From contig JAAYLX010000042.1 of the NCBI GenBank assembly GCA_012521705.1, positions 24,340 to 88,339 of the forward strand: 64,000 bases of DNA, written 5' to 3'. Made by a program: the position numbers and the translations under genes. Under the pieces are notes generated by a model. The model saw nothing but the letters and a program-made list of their open reading frames with translations, was not told the DNA's origin and made no database searches. Source of the stretch: Clostridiaceae bacterium (GTDB lineage: Bacteria; Bacillota; Clostridia; DSM-8532). This document shows, one piece after another, positions 8,667 through 17,545 of this stretch; positions within the stretch are counted from its first letter, which is position 1; each line of letters opens with the position of its first letter.

Positions 8667-9902
8667 ATGTCAGACAGGAAAAAGGTAGTCGTGGTAGGAG
8701 GCGGGGCTTCCGGTATAATGGCGGCAATTACTGCAAGAAGAGAGGGCGCTTCGGTCACTATACTGGAAAAGAACCCCCGAATAGGCAAGAAAATATTGGT
8801 CACCGGAAATGGAAGATGTAATTTTACTAATATAAACGCGGATTTGAAATGCTATTACGGCAATAATCCTAAGTTTGCCGAAAGTGCGCTTTCACAGTTC
8901 CCGGTCAGCCGGACCATCAAATTTTTTGAGGAATTGGGAATTGCCCATAAAGTTGAGAATTCAGGCAAAGTATTTCCTATGTCCGATCAGGCCTCAAGTT
9001 TTCTTGACGTCTTTCTCTATGAACTGGATGAATTGGGAATAGAGGTTGTCTGCGACGCCAATGTAAGAAAAATTGTGCCTGGTAAGGATAATTTCAGATT
9101 ACAACTGGATAACGGTGAAACATATACCGCCCATCGGGTTATTCTTGCCGCGGGAGGAAAGGCTATGCCTTCAAGCGGCTCGGACGGTAACGGATTTGAA
9201 CTTGCCAAAAGCCTGGGTCACAGAATAACCGATGTTTTCCCTGCTCTGGTGCAGATTATGCTTGATGGAGACTTCTACAAGAGGATAGACGGGGTAAAAT
9301 TTGTTGGGACGGCTGAAATTATCCATAACAATAAATCCATAATAAAGGACTGTGGGGATATACTGTTTACAAATTACGGGGTTTCAGGCCCTCCCATATT
9401 GCAGATAAGCAGAAAAGCAGGGGAGTTTTTGCTAAAGGGTCAGGAAGCCTTCGTCAAAATCAGCATTATTGACACAATGACCAAAGATGAGGTATTGGAG
9501 CTGATTGATAAAAGATTCAGGACGGCGCCTGAAAAATCCGTTGAATTCAGCCTTGTTGGGCTTATCAACAAAAGGCTTATACCTGTAATACTGACTGAAG
9601 CGGGAATAAGGGACTTGAAACTTCCTGTCCGAGACCTTTCCCTAAAAGAAAAGGAAAGTATAGCGGAAATATTAACAGACTGGAGAATCAAAATAAGAGG
9701 GACCAAGGGATGGACAAGCGCCCAGGTTACTGCCGGAGGAGTGGATACCAGGGATATAAATCCTTCAACAATGGAATCAAAGATTGTGAAAGGTTTATAT
9801 TTTTCCGGTGAAATAATGGATATAGACGGCCAATGCGGTGGATTCAACCTTCAATGGGCCTGGTCATCGGGCTTCGTGGCAGGAAAAAATGCGGCACTGT
9901 AG
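8667..9902 (+). CDS. FAD/NAD(P)-dependent oxidoreductase, HI0933/BaiN-like family
   Basis: Soluble flavoprotein, 411 residues, the usual length of the HI0933-like (YhiN/BaiN) family. The N-terminal dinucleotide fold is VVVVGGGASGIMAAI (about residues 6-20), followed by LEKNPRIGKKILVTGNGRCN, a hallmark stretch of this family. A second glycine-rich strand lies at ILAAGGKAMPSSGSDGNG, and the C-terminal FAD contact is GLYFSGEIMDIDGQCGGFN. The physiological substrate of most members is unknown; BaiN has been linked to bile acid reduction in gut clostridia, which need not apply here. The ATG at 8667 is preceded by AAGAGG. The next gene, another flavoprotein, follows after 16 bp, so the two are probably co-transcribed. 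Confidence 0.87.
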   Translation: MSDRKKVVVVGGGASGIMAAITARREGASVTILEKNPRIGKKILVTGNGRCNFTNINADLKCYYGNNPKFAESALSQFPVSRTIKFFEELGIAHKVENSGKVFPMSDQASSFLDVFLYELDELGIEVVCDANVRKIVPGKDNFRLQLDNGETYTAHRVILAAGGKAMPSSGSDGNGFELAKSLGHRITDVFPALVQIMLDGDFYKRIDGVKFVGTAEIIHNNKSIIKDCGDILFTNYGVSGPPILQISRKAGEFLLKGQEAFVKISIIDTMTKDEVLELIDKRFRTAPEKSVEFSLVGLINKRLIPVILTEAGIRDLKLPVRDLSLKEKESIAEILTDWRIKIRGTKGWTSAQVTAGGVDTRDINPSTMESKIVKGLYFSGEIMDIDGQCGGFNLQWAWSSGFVAGKNAAL

Positions 9903-9918
9903 TGTTTGGAGGTTTTAA

Positions 9919-11541
9919 ATGGTAAGAGTCTCAAATATAAAGATCGGGCTGGAAAGGGCAAAAAATCCCCGGGACGAACACAATGCCCTTAAGGATGCCA
10001 TTATTTTCAGACTAAAAATTAAAGAGAGTGAACTTGTTGGTTTCAGGATATTTAAAAAATCAGTTGACGCCAGAAAGAAAAATGAAATTTTTTATATATA
10101 CACTTTAGACGTTAATCTTTCCAACGAAAAGAAAGTTCTTGAAAGATTCCGAAATATTAAGAACAATGAAATATCTCTTACACCGGATATGTCCTATAAA
10201 TGGGTGAACAGAGGCTCCGAAAGGCTGAAATACAGGCCGGTGATAATCGGTATGGGCCCTGCCGGGCTTTTTGCAGGTTTGTTCCTGTCAAGGCAAGGTT
10301 ATAATCCCATCGTTCTTGAAAGAGGAGAGGATGTGGATAACAGGGCTGCAAAGATAAACCGGTTCTGGAATGAAGGATCGCTGGATCCGGAAAGCAATGT
10401 ACAGTTCGGTGAGGGTGGAGCAGGAACTTTTTCCGACGGAAAGCTTACCACGCTGATAAATGATGCAAGATGCCGGGTTGTGCTTGAAGAGTTTGTAAAG
10501 GCGGGAGCGCCGGAAGATATTCTATATAAGGCAAAACCCCATATTGGAACAGACAGGCTCAGAACAGTTGTCAGGAATATGAGGCAGGAAATAATCGCAA
10601 ACGGAGGGGAAGTCAGGTTCAATTCCAAAGTTACTGATTTTCTAATAAAGAACGGAAGAATTGAGAAAATTATCATAAACGGAAATGAAGAACTTCCCTG
10701 CGAGGTTGTACTGCTTGCAACAGGCCACAGCGCCCGGGATACTTACGAGGTGTTGTTTAACAGGGGAGTTAACATAAGCGCAAAACCCTTCTCCATCGGG
10801 GTAAGGATTGAGCATCCGCAGGAAATCATTGATAAAGCCCAATACGGCAATTATGAGGGCTTCCCCGGACTGGGGGCCGCAGATTACAAGCTTTCCTACC
10901 ATTCAAAGAGCGGAAGATCCTGCTATACCTTTTGCATGTGCCCCGGTGGCTTCGTTGTTGCAGCTGAGTCCGAAGAAAACGGTGTTGTGACAAATGGGAT
11001 GAGTGAGTATAAAAGGGATGGGGAAAACGCCAATTCAGCAGTGCTTGTTGGCATTTCTCCGGATGATTTTGAAAGCAGTCACCCACTTGCCGGGATAAAT
11101 TTTCAGAGAATCTGGGAGCGGAAAGCATTTGAGGCGGGCGGAAGATATTACCGGGCGCCGGTGCAGCTTATTGGGGATTTTTTGAATGACAGGATAAGTA
11201 CTGATTTCGGGAAAGTACTTCCAACCTATAAGCCCGGAACCACCTTTGCCATGATAAGGGACTGCCTGCCCTTTTATGTGACTGATACAATAAAAGAAGC
11301 ACTCTTGTATTTTGATTCTAAAATCAGAGGTTTTGCAATGCCCGACGGAATTTTGACGGGAGTTGAAACAAGAAGTTCCGCCCCCGTAAGAATTAACAGG
11401 GACAATAACCATTTGTCCAATATTGAAGGCCTGTATCCAGTTGGTGAAGGGGCAGGTTATGCCGGGGGAATAATGTCTTCCGCCGTGGATGGGATCAAGA
11501 CCGCTGAAAAGGTTATGGAAAGGTTTTCTCCCCTTTCTTAG
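9919..11541 (+). CDS. Large FAD-dependent dehydrogenase of unknown substrate
   Basis: Soluble flavoprotein of 540 residues. The first 95 or so residues form a small alpha/beta domain (KDAIIFRLKIKESELVGFRI) typical of a widespread uncharacterised FAD-protein family in Firmicutes and Bacteroidetes. The FAD-binding fold then begins at VIIGMGPAGLFAGLFLSRQG (about 111-130). Other conserved parts are FGEGGAGTFSDGKL (about 156-169), LLATGHSARDT and a C-terminal GLYPVGEGAGYAGGI that contacts FAD. GGAGG precedes the ATG by 7 bp and the gene lies 16 bp after the HI0933-like gene. I recognise the family but know of no established reaction. Confidence 0.85.
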   Translation: MVRVSNIKIGLERAKNPRDEHNALKDAIIFRLKIKESELVGFRIFKKSVDARKKNEIFYIYTLDVNLSNEKKVLERFRNIKNNEISLTPDMSYKWVNRGSERLKYRPVIIGMGPAGLFAGLFLSRQGYNPIVLERGEDVDNRAAKINRFWNEGSLDPESNVQFGEGGAGTFSDGKLTTLINDARCRVVLEEFVKAGAPEDILYKAKPHIGTDRLRTVVRNMRQEIIANGGEVRFNSKVTDFLIKNGRIEKIIINGNEELPCEVVLLATGHSARDTYEVLFNRGVNISAKPFSIGVRIEHPQEIIDKAQYGNYEGFPGLGAADYKLSYHSKSGRSCYTFCMCPGGFVVAAESEENGVVTNGMSEYKRDGENANSAVLVGISPDDFESSHPLAGINFQRIWERKAFEAGGRYYRAPVQLIGDFLNDRISTDFGKVLPTYKPGTTFAMIRDCLPFYVTDTIKEALLYFDSKIRGFAMPDGILTGVETRSSAPVRINRDNNHLSNIEGLYPVGEGAGYAGGIMSSAVDGIKTAEKVMERFSPLS

Positions 11542-11543
11542 GA

Positions 11544-11568
11544 GGGCGTTTGAAAATCTTTAACGCCC
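11544..11568 (+). terminator. Hairpin after the flavoprotein pair
   Basis: Perfect arms GGGCGTT and AACGCCC around an 11-base loop, just after the stop codon. It lacks a clear T-run, so the termination role is tentative. Confidence 0.45.
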
Positions 11569-11610
11569 GGGTATATGAGTGCGTCATACCATAAGCTTGT
11601 ATGATTATAG

Positions 11611-11638
11611 TTGAAAAATATAGAAATGGTGTTAGAAT
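11611..11638 (+). promoter_or_regulatory. Candidate promoter of the nucleoside importer operon
   Basis: TTGAAA at 11611 and TAGAAT at 11633 with a 16-base spacer, 38 bp upstream of the binding lipoprotein start codon. Confidence 0.45.
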
Positions 11639-11675
11639 ATACTTATAAAAAATATCTTGATGAAGGGGTAGAACT

Positions 11676-12824
11676 ATGAAAAGATTGTTTGCATTTCTTT
11701 TGGCTGTAATGCTTGTTTGCACAATGTTCGCCGGATGCGGGAACGCAAAGGGCGGAAAAGGCGATGGCTATGAAATCGCACTTATTACCGACAAAGGCAA
11801 TATAGACGACAAGTCATTCAACCAGGGTTCCTGGGAAGGCGTTGTAGCTTTTGCTGAGGAAAACAAGATTACTCACAAGTACTACAAGCCTGAAGAAGCA
11901 TCAGATGCCGGTTATCTTGCGGCTATCGACCTCGCCGTTGAGGGTGGAGCTAAAGTTGTTGTTACACCTGGATTCTTGTTTGAAGTTCCTATTTTCGAAG
12001 CTCAGACAAGATATCCTGACGTTAAATTCATTCTTCTTGACGGTGCTCCTCATAACTCAGATTATTCAGTATTTGAAACAAAAGAGAATGTTGCCAGCAT
12101 CATGTATTCTGAGGAAGAATCAGGTTATCTTGCCGGTTATGCCGCTGTTAAAGACGGTATGACCAAGCTCGGATTCATGGGCGGTATGGCAGTTCCTGCA
12201 GTTCGCGCATTCGGATATGGTTATCTCCAGGGTGCTGAAGATGCTGCTAAGGAGCTTGGCCTTGCTGATGGTTCCGTATCAGTGATTTATCACTACACCG
12301 GAAACTTCGAGGAAAACGACACCAATAAGGCTACTGCTAAAACAATGTACCAGCAGGGTACAGAAGTTATCTTTGCCTGCGGTGGTGCTGTAGGTAAGAG
12401 CGTTATGGCTGCAGCATCAGAAGCTGGAAAGAAAGTTATCGGTGTTGACGTTGACCAGAGATATGATAGTGAAACTGTTATCACATCAGCCACCAAGGGT
12501 CTGAAAGCTTCCGTTTATCAGGTTCTTGAAGCAATTTACAAGACCAATAAATGGAGCGACTATGCCGGAAAGACCACATATTTCAGTGCTGCAAATAACG
12601 GCGTAGGTCTCCCGACAGAAGTTATTGGAGATCCTAACGGCAATGCATTCGACAGATTCGACAAGTTCACCAAGGAAGAATATGATGCTATATTTGCAAA
12701 ATTGGTTGACGGTTCTGTAGATCCTATCCGTGAAATTGATATTGCGGATCCGGATGGAAATGCTACTGCAGAAGAACTTGTTAATGGCCTCAAACTTCAG
12801 AAGGTTACTGTTACCGTAAGGTAA
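11676..12824 (+). CDS. BMP-family nucleoside-binding lipoprotein
   Basis: Extracellular lipid-anchored binding protein, 382 residues, of the basic membrane protein (PnrA/TmpC/BmpA) family. Members bind purine or other nucleosides for the importer encoded by the three genes that follow. The signal peptide ends at lipobox FAGC (about residues 18-21). The mature part shows the family's ligand-site stretch ALITDKGNIDDKSFNQGSWE near the start, GYLAGYAA in the middle and IFACGGAVGKSVM and VIGVDVDQ later. Codon use (many GCT/GTT endings) suggests high expression. It is followed by a terminator hairpin and then the ATPase, the usual arrangement for a more abundant binding protein. Confidence 0.92.
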   Translation: MKRLFAFLLAVMLVCTMFAGCGNAKGGKGDGYEIALITDKGNIDDKSFNQGSWEGVVAFAEENKITHKYYKPEEASDAGYLAAIDLAVEGGAKVVVTPGFLFEVPIFEAQTRYPDVKFILLDGAPHNSDYSVFETKENVASIMYSEEESGYLAGYAAVKDGMTKLGFMGGMAVPAVRAFGYGYLQGAEDAAKELGLADGSVSVIYHYTGNFEENDTNKATAKTMYQQGTEVIFACGGAVGKSVMAAASEAGKKVIGVDVDQRYDSETVITSATKGLKASVYQVLEAIYKTNKWSDYAGKTTYFSAANNGVGLPTEVIGDPNGNAFDRFDKFTKEEYDAIFAKLVDGSVDPIREIDIADPDGNATAEELVNGLKLQKVTVTVR

Positions 12825-12850
12825 TCACATTAACATATTGCATTTATCAT

Positions 12851-12885
12851 AAAGGGGAAGACTTTTCTGCTTCCCCTTTATGTTT
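12851..12885 (+). terminator. Attenuating terminator between binding protein and ATPase genes
   Basis: Perfect arms AAAGGGGAAG and CTTCCCCTTT around a 9-base loop, followed by ATGTTTGTT. It probably limits read-through into the ATPase and permease genes. Confidence 0.75.
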
Positions 12886-12921
12886 GTTAAAATACAGATT
12901 ATTGTACAAGAAGAGGTATTT

Positions 12922-14469
12922 ATGGAAGATTATATTATCGAAATGCTAAATATAACAAAAGAATTTCCGGGCATCGTGGCTAATGATAATATAACTCTGC
13001 GGCTCAAACGAGGTGAAATCCACGCTCTGTTAGGGGAGAACGGCGCAGGGAAATCAACCCTTATGAGTGTGCTTTTTGGGCTTTATCAGGCGGAAAAGGG
13101 TGAAATAAGGAAGAACGGCCAAACCGTCAATATTAAGAATCCAAACGATGCCAACGCTTTGGGTATCGGAATGGTTCACCAGCATTTTAAACTGGTTGAG
13201 AATTTTACCGTCCTGGAGAATATCATTTTGGGTGTTGAGCCATGCAAATTTGGCTTTCTCCAAAAGAAAAAAGCGCGTGAGAAGGTCATGGAGCTCAGCG
13301 AACAGTATGGCTTAAAGGTAAATCCTGACGATGTGATTGAAAAAATAACAGTCGGAATGCAGCAGAGAGTGGAAATTCTCAAGATGCTCTTCCGCGATAA
13401 TGAAATTTTGATTTTCGACGAACCTACCGCCGTATTGACGCCCCAGGAAATTGACGAGCTGATGGACATAATGAGGGGCTTTGCAAAGGAAGGTAAATCC
13501 ATACTTTTCATAACCCATAAGTTAAATGAGATTATGGCTGTTGCAGACCGCTGCACAGTTTTGTGGAAAGGAAAATGCATTGGTACTGTAAACATAAAAG
13601 ATACAACCAAGGAAGAACTGTCAAGAATGATGGTTGGAAGGGACGTCAACTTCAGTGTTGACAAAGAAGAAGCCAAACCTGGCGATGTGGTGCTTTCGGT
13701 AAGAAATCTCACAGTGCCGTCCAGAACCCATAAAAAGAATGCAGTAAACAATGTCTCCTTTGACGTTCGTGCAGGGGAAATAGTCTGTATAGCTGGTATT
13801 GACGGAAATGGACAAACTGAGCTTGTTTCAGCCATAACCGGTCTTGAGAAGGCAAGCGGAGGGACTATTACCCTCTGTGGGAAGGATATAACCAAAGCCA
13901 ATATCAGGACAAGGTCCAAAACCGGTATGAGCCATATTCCTGAAGACAGGCAAAAGCATGGACTTATACTTGACTATACTCTGGAACAGAACCTTGTGTT
14001 GCAGCGGTATTGGGAACCTGAATTCCAGAACCACGGATTCATAAAGAGGGAACCAATACGTGCTTATGCTGATAAACTAATCGGTCAGTACGACGTCCGA
14101 AGCGGACAGGGGCCTGAAACCATAGTCAGGAGCATGTCAGGCGGAAACCAGCAAAAGGCGATTATAGCCCGGGAAATTGACAAAAAGCATGAACTTCTTG
14201 TTGCGGTACAGCCGACCAGGGGCCTTGACGTAGGCGCCATTGAATATATTCACAAGCAAATTGTGGCTGACCGTGATGCAGGAAAGGGCATACTTTTGGT
14301 TTCCCTGGAACTTGATGAGGTTATGAATGTCAGCGACCGGATTCTTGTAATGTATGAAGGTGAAATAGTCGGTGAGCTGGATCCGGATAAGACTGATGTT
14401 CAGGAACTCGGACTTTATATGTCCGGTGCCAAACGCAACCTTGCAAAGGAGAATGAACATGCACAATAA
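12922..14469 (+). CDS. Nucleoside ABC importer ATPase (NupO/YufO type)
   Basis: Double-domain cytoplasmic ATPase, 515 residues, that drives the BMP-type nucleoside importer. The first half has Walker A GENGAGKST (about 40-48), Q-loop MVHQHFKLVENFTV, signature region ITVGMQQRVEILKML and Walker B ILIFDEPTAVLTP. The second half has a degenerate P-loop GIDGNGQTELVSAI, signature MSGGNQQKAIIAREI and Walker B-like LLVAVQPTRGLDVG. The motifs QHFKLVENFTV and SHIPEDRQKHGLILD distinguish this group from RbsA. The ATG at 12922 follows AAGAGG; an in-frame ATG 42 bp upstream lies in the terminator region. Its end overlaps the next gene by 11 bp. Confidence 0.92.
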   Translation: MEDYIIEMLNITKEFPGIVANDNITLRLKRGEIHALLGENGAGKSTLMSVLFGLYQAEKGEIRKNGQTVNIKNPNDANALGIGMVHQHFKLVENFTVLENIILGVEPCKFGFLQKKKAREKVMELSEQYGLKVNPDDVIEKITVGMQQRVEILKMLFRDNEILIFDEPTAVLTPQEIDELMDIMRGFAKEGKSILFITHKLNEIMAVADRCTVLWKGKCIGTVNIKDTTKEELSRMMVGRDVNFSVDKEEAKPGDVVLSVRNLTVPSRTHKKNAVNNVSFDVRAGEIVCIAGIDGNGQTELVSAITGLEKASGGTITLCGKDITKANIRTRSKTGMSHIPEDRQKHGLILDYTLEQNLVLQRYWEPEFQNHGFIKREPIRAYADKLIGQYDVRSGQGPETIVRSMSGGNQQKAIIAREIDKKHELLVAVQPTRGLDVGAIEYIHKQIVADRDAGKGILLVSLELDEVMNVSDRILVMYEGEIVGELDPDKTDVQELGLYMSGAKRNLAKENEHAQ

Positions 14470-15772
14470 CACGACTTATTCCCCAAAAGCATTTGATATA
14501 AAAAAGATTACAAGCACCAAGAGTTTTTCAGCATTCACAGCGGCTTTGCTGGCAATATTCCTTGGAATTGTTTTCGGATTTATTGTTATGTTTGCAGCAA
14601 GTCCCGCTAATGCGGCGTCAGGGTTTCTAATGCTTTTGTCCGGCGGGTTCAGACGTCTCGGAGATGTATTCTATTTCGCAACCCCGATATTGATGACAGG
14701 TCTTGCTGTCGGATTTGCCTTTAAAATGGGTCTGTTCAATATAGGTGCTTCCGGTCAGTATACCATGGGTATGTATTTCGCTTTATATGTTGGCTTTATG
14801 TGGGACATGCCCGATTCAATACACTGGGTTGCATGCGTTATTGCAGGCATGATTGGCGGTATGCTTTGGGGCTTTATTCCCGGAATCTTCAAAGCCTTGC
14901 TGAATGTTAACGAAGTTATCACATCAATCATGTTTAATTACATTGGAATGTATCTTGTAGATATGCTTATTCAGGGCAACGGGACCATGTACGTGGCAAC
15001 AAAGACAAGAACCGCATATCTTCCTGCGTCCGCCCAGATACCGTCCCTTGGCATAAAGAATTCCAATGTAAATGTATCGATTTATATAGCAATCGTGCTG
15101 GCGATAATACTGCAGATTGTTTTAAGGAAAACCATTTTCGGTTATGAGCTTCAGGCAACGGGTTATAACAGGCATGCAAGTACTTATGCGGGAATGAACG
15201 GCAAAAAGAATATCATTGTAACAATGATGATTGCAGGTGCCGCTGCAGGTCTTGGTGGTGCTTTCGCAATACTGGCTCCGTCCACTATTGCAGGAAGCAG
15301 TATGACATATGAACCCATAAACATTATAGCCGCAAATGGTTTTAACGGTATTGCGGTTGCCCTTTTGGGAAACTCAAGCCCGATAGGTATAATTTTCTCA
15401 GCTATTTTCATTTCACATATCCAGCGCGGCGGGACTCTGGCCAGCTTGTATGGATATAAACCTGAAATCATTGATATAGTAATTGCAGTTATTATTTATT
15501 TCTCTGCGTTCTCAATGCTGATGAATGCTGCTTTGGCAAGATTTATCAAAAAACGCAGAAAGCATGAATCGGATAACCCGGATGCAAACAGGGAAAGTAC
15601 CTCTGATGCCGAAGTCAACACAGTAAGTGGTCCTGATTCGGAAGTCAGTACGCCTGATTCAGATGTTATTACACCTGATTCAGAAGCCACCACTCCAGAT
15701 TCAGATGTCAGTACTCCTGTTTCAGATGCATCGGGCGACTCTGTTCAGAATGATACAAAGGAGGGGGAATAA
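14459..15772 (+). CDS. Nucleoside ABC importer permease (NupP/YufP type) with repetitive acidic tail
   Basis: First membrane subunit of the nucleoside importer, 437 residues, compared with about 350-370 for typical family members. Helices start near residue 20 (FTAALLAIFLGIVFGFIVMF), and the loop FGYELQATGYNRHASTYAGM corresponds to the conserved cytoplasmic coupling segment. The excess length is a C-terminal cytoplasmic tail of about 70 residues, rich in Ser, Thr, Asp and Pro, containing five copies of a 7-residue repeat (P-D-S-E/D-V-S-T). The ATG at 14459 is chosen because AAGGAG lies 7 bp upstream; the in-frame ATG at 14453 is too close. It overlaps the ATPase gene. Confidence 0.9.
   Translation: MHNNTTYSPKAFDIKKITSTKSFSAFTAALLAIFLGIVFGFIVMFAASPANAASGFLMLLSGGFRRLGDVFYFATPILMTGLAVGFAFKMGLFNIGASGQYTMGMYFALYVGFMWDMPDSIHWVACVIAGMIGGMLWGFIPGIFKALLNVNEVITSIMFNYIGMYLVDMLIQGNGTMYVATKTRTAYLPASAQIPSLGIKNSNVNVSIYIAIVLAIILQIVLRKTIFGYELQATGYNRHASTYAGMNGKKNIIVTMMIAGAAAGLGGAFAILAPSTIAGSSMTYEPINIIAANGFNGIAVALLGNSSPIGIIFSAIFISHIQRGGTLASLYGYKPEIIDIVIAVIIYFSAFSMLMNAALARFIKKRRKHESDNPDANRESTSDAEVNTVSGPDSEVSTPDSDVITPDSEATTPDSDVSTPVSDASGDSVQNDTKEGE
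15632..15736 (+). repeat. Five 21-bp tandem repeats coding for a P-D-S-E/D-x-x-T tail
   Basis: Five consecutive 21-base units, starting with CCTGATTC, CCTGATTC, CCTGATTC, CCAGATTC and CCTGTTTC, in frame within the permease gene. They encode GPDSEVST-like heptads at the cytoplasmic end. Units differ by several bases, so the array is not freshly expanded. Confidence 0.85.
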
Positions 15773-15775
15773 GTT

Positions 15776-16741
15776 ATGGAAACCGTATATTATCTGATTC
15801 AGAATACCCTCCCGGTAGCCATACCTTTGCTGTTGGTTGCTCTTGGCGGTATGTTCAGTGAACGAAGCGGTATAGTCAACATAGCTCTTGAGGGAATTAT
15901 GCTGTTCGGAGCTTTCTTCGGCTGTCTGTTCGTATATATTGTTCAGGATACCGCATTAAATGCCCAGGTGATATTGTTGCTGGCTATGGTTGTGGCAGCG
16001 GTAGCAGGTCTTGTTTATTCCTTACTGCTCTCCTTTGCGGCAGTTAATATGAAGGCAGACCAGACAATTACCGGTACATCCCTCAACTTGCTGATACCTG
16101 CTGCGATTCTTTTGATTTCAAAGATGTATTTCATGAGTGACGGTATCACAACCAAAAAATCATTTTATCTTCGTGAGATCCCCGGATTGAGCAAGATACC
16201 TGTACTGGGTGATTTGTTCTTCAAAAACACCTATATCACCGTTTATATAGGCATTGTGATATTTATTATCTCTACAATTGTATTCTACAAGACCAGAATT
16301 GGTCTTCGCTTAAGGGCCTGTGGCGAGCATCCTCATGCAGCAGACTCAGTTGGTATTAACGTTCACCTTATGCGTTATATAGGAGTCAGTATTTCCGGCG
16401 TACTTGGAGGAATAGGCGGATTTTTCTATTCCGTAGGAGTTATGGACGGAAACGTAAACGGACATACGGGAGTTGCAGGATTTGGATTCCTTGCCCTTGC
16501 GGTTATGATTTTCGGCCAATGGGAACCTGTCAGAATTCTTCTGGCATCAACATTCTTTGCATTCATGCGTACCATTGCATATTCAGTTGCCCTGATTCCT
16601 TTCCTTAACACACTGAATATCAGCAATACTTATTACAAGATGCTTCCATACGCTGTGACAACCATTGTTCTTGCATTTACGTCCAAACATTCAAGGGCGC
16701 CCAAGGCAGAAGGTATACCTTACGACAAGAGCCAGAGATAG
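15776..16741 (+). CDS. Nucleoside ABC importer permease (NupQ/YufQ type)
   Basis: Second membrane subunit of the nucleoside importer, 321 residues, a normal length. It opens with hydrophobic helices (IPLLLVALGGMFSERSGIVN, about residues 17-36, includes the conserved SERSGxVNI element of this group). The cytoplasmic coupling loop is YKTRIGLRLRACGEHPHAAD (about 175-194). It starts 3 bp after the preceding permease and completes the set of lipoprotein, ATPase and two permeases. The operon is closed by the palindrome that follows. Confidence 0.92.
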   Translation: METVYYLIQNTLPVAIPLLLVALGGMFSERSGIVNIALEGIMLFGAFFGCLFVYIVQDTALNAQVILLLAMVVAAVAGLVYSLLLSFAAVNMKADQTITGTSLNLLIPAAILLISKMYFMSDGITTKKSFYLREIPGLSKIPVLGDLFFKNTYITVYIGIVIFIISTIVFYKTRIGLRLRACGEHPHAADSVGINVHLMRYIGVSISGVLGGIGGFFYSVGVMDGNVNGHTGVAGFGFLALAVMIFGQWEPVRILLASTFFAFMRTIAYSVALIPFLNTLNISNTYYKMLPYAVTTIVLAFTSKHSRAPKAEGIPYDKSQR

Positions 16742-16821
16742 TAAGCTCAGGCGGACGAAACCAACGTTTATCCTGAAAAAATTAATAATTGTAAATTTGT
16801 AATAAAAAAAGTGATTTTGTG

Positions 16822-16873
16822 AAGTACACCCCAAATGTTAGAAACAATCTAATATCTGGAGGTGTACTTTTTT
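16822..16873. repeat. 48-bp palindrome with IS3-like end sequences, acting as terminator
   Basis: Arms AAGTACACC and GGTGTACTT pair perfectly (16822-16830 with 16861-16869). Pairing continues inward through CCAAATGTTAG against CTAATATCTGG with one mismatch and one G-T pair, leaving a 7-base loop. A TTTTTT run follows, so it can terminate the nucleoside importer operon. The arm sequence resembles the ends of IS3/IS150-type elements as I recall them, and a related palindrome occurs at 59208-59254. The rest of the 381-bp gap before the next gene holds only a promoter. Confidence 0.7.
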
Positions 16874-17049
16874 ATGCAAAAATTTATACCGGATAATTCT
16901 GCATTTTAAATAAGAATCACTGTTTCATCATTTTTGTGCCCATAAATATGAAATGCTTCCCTGACTTACCGCCATTTATTTTGTATCATCGGGGAAAATA
17001 ATAATAATATTTTATTATACAAAAGAAAAATAAAATCATATTTGTAATC

Positions 17050-17078
17050 TTTACAAATATGAAATTATATCATATAAT
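17050..17078 (+). promoter_or_regulatory. Near-consensus sigma-A promoter
   Basis: TTTACA at 17050-17055 and TATAAT at 17073-17078 separated by exactly 17 bases, 45 bp before the start of the small Asn-rich protein gene. Confidence 0.75.
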
Positions 17079-17122
17079 ATAACCATCAACGTGAGAACAA
17101 TCATGAGTACAGGAGGTATAAT

Positions 17123-17317
17123 ATGACAAGAAACATCAACAACAATGCTTTCAATTGGAGAAACCTTAATGGGATTCAGCAAACAGGATCCATAAGACTG
17201 GATATTACGCGCCAGAATATCAGTACGAATGAGAGCTATTCCTTGACCAATATGAACGGAATAACCAGGGACAAAAGTTCTAATTTTGACATTAACAATA
17301 TGAATGGGATTTCTTAA
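17123..17317 (+). CDS. Small Asn-rich protein with N-x-N-G-I repeats, unknown function
   Basis: Predicted 64-residue protein that I do not recognise. It is very rich in Asn, with no Cys, no signal peptide and no membrane segment. A short motif recurs: NLNGI at residues 14-18, NMNGI at 43-47 and NMNGI at 59-63, the last one residue from the end; LDIT and FDIN also recur. The gene is well supported by its surroundings: near-consensus promoter, AGGAGG ribosome binding site 6 bp before the ATG, and a terminator straight after. It stands alone, with a nucleoside importer upstream and a frameshifted HD-GYP gene downstream. No modification enzyme or exporter is adjacent, so a peptide-signal or RiPP role is only a guess. 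Confidence 0.75.
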   Translation: MTRNINNNAFNWRNLNGIQQTGSIRLDITRQNISTNESYSLTNMNGITRDKSSNFDINNMNGIS

Positions 17318-17328
17318 CCCTAAAATTG

Positions 17329-17356
17329 CAGGATACTTTTTATAGTATCCTGTTTG
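17329..17356 (+). terminator. Terminator after the small Asn-rich protein gene
   Basis: Perfect arms CAGGATACT and AGTATCCTG around a T-rich loop, followed by TTTG. It lies 12 bp after the stop codon and confirms a monocistronic unit. Confidence 0.7.
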
Positions 17357-17545
17357 AATATATAAATATATTCTGCAGTGCCGACCTCCGCTGATTTTTA
17401 AATCAAATTTTGGTTTCTGTTTCTGTAATTTGTGGTAAATATGATTTGTATGGTTTTTGACAGACTGCGACAGTAAATTGTTTGAAACAGGAGATTCTAT
17501 TTGCAAATCTGATATGGCCAGCAAAACAGAAGGATATAGCGGGGG

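Noticed and set aside
11542..11675. Purine riboswitch before the nucleoside importer
   Set aside because: The leader is too short and lacks the conserved loop and junction bases; only a promoter and hairpin are seen.
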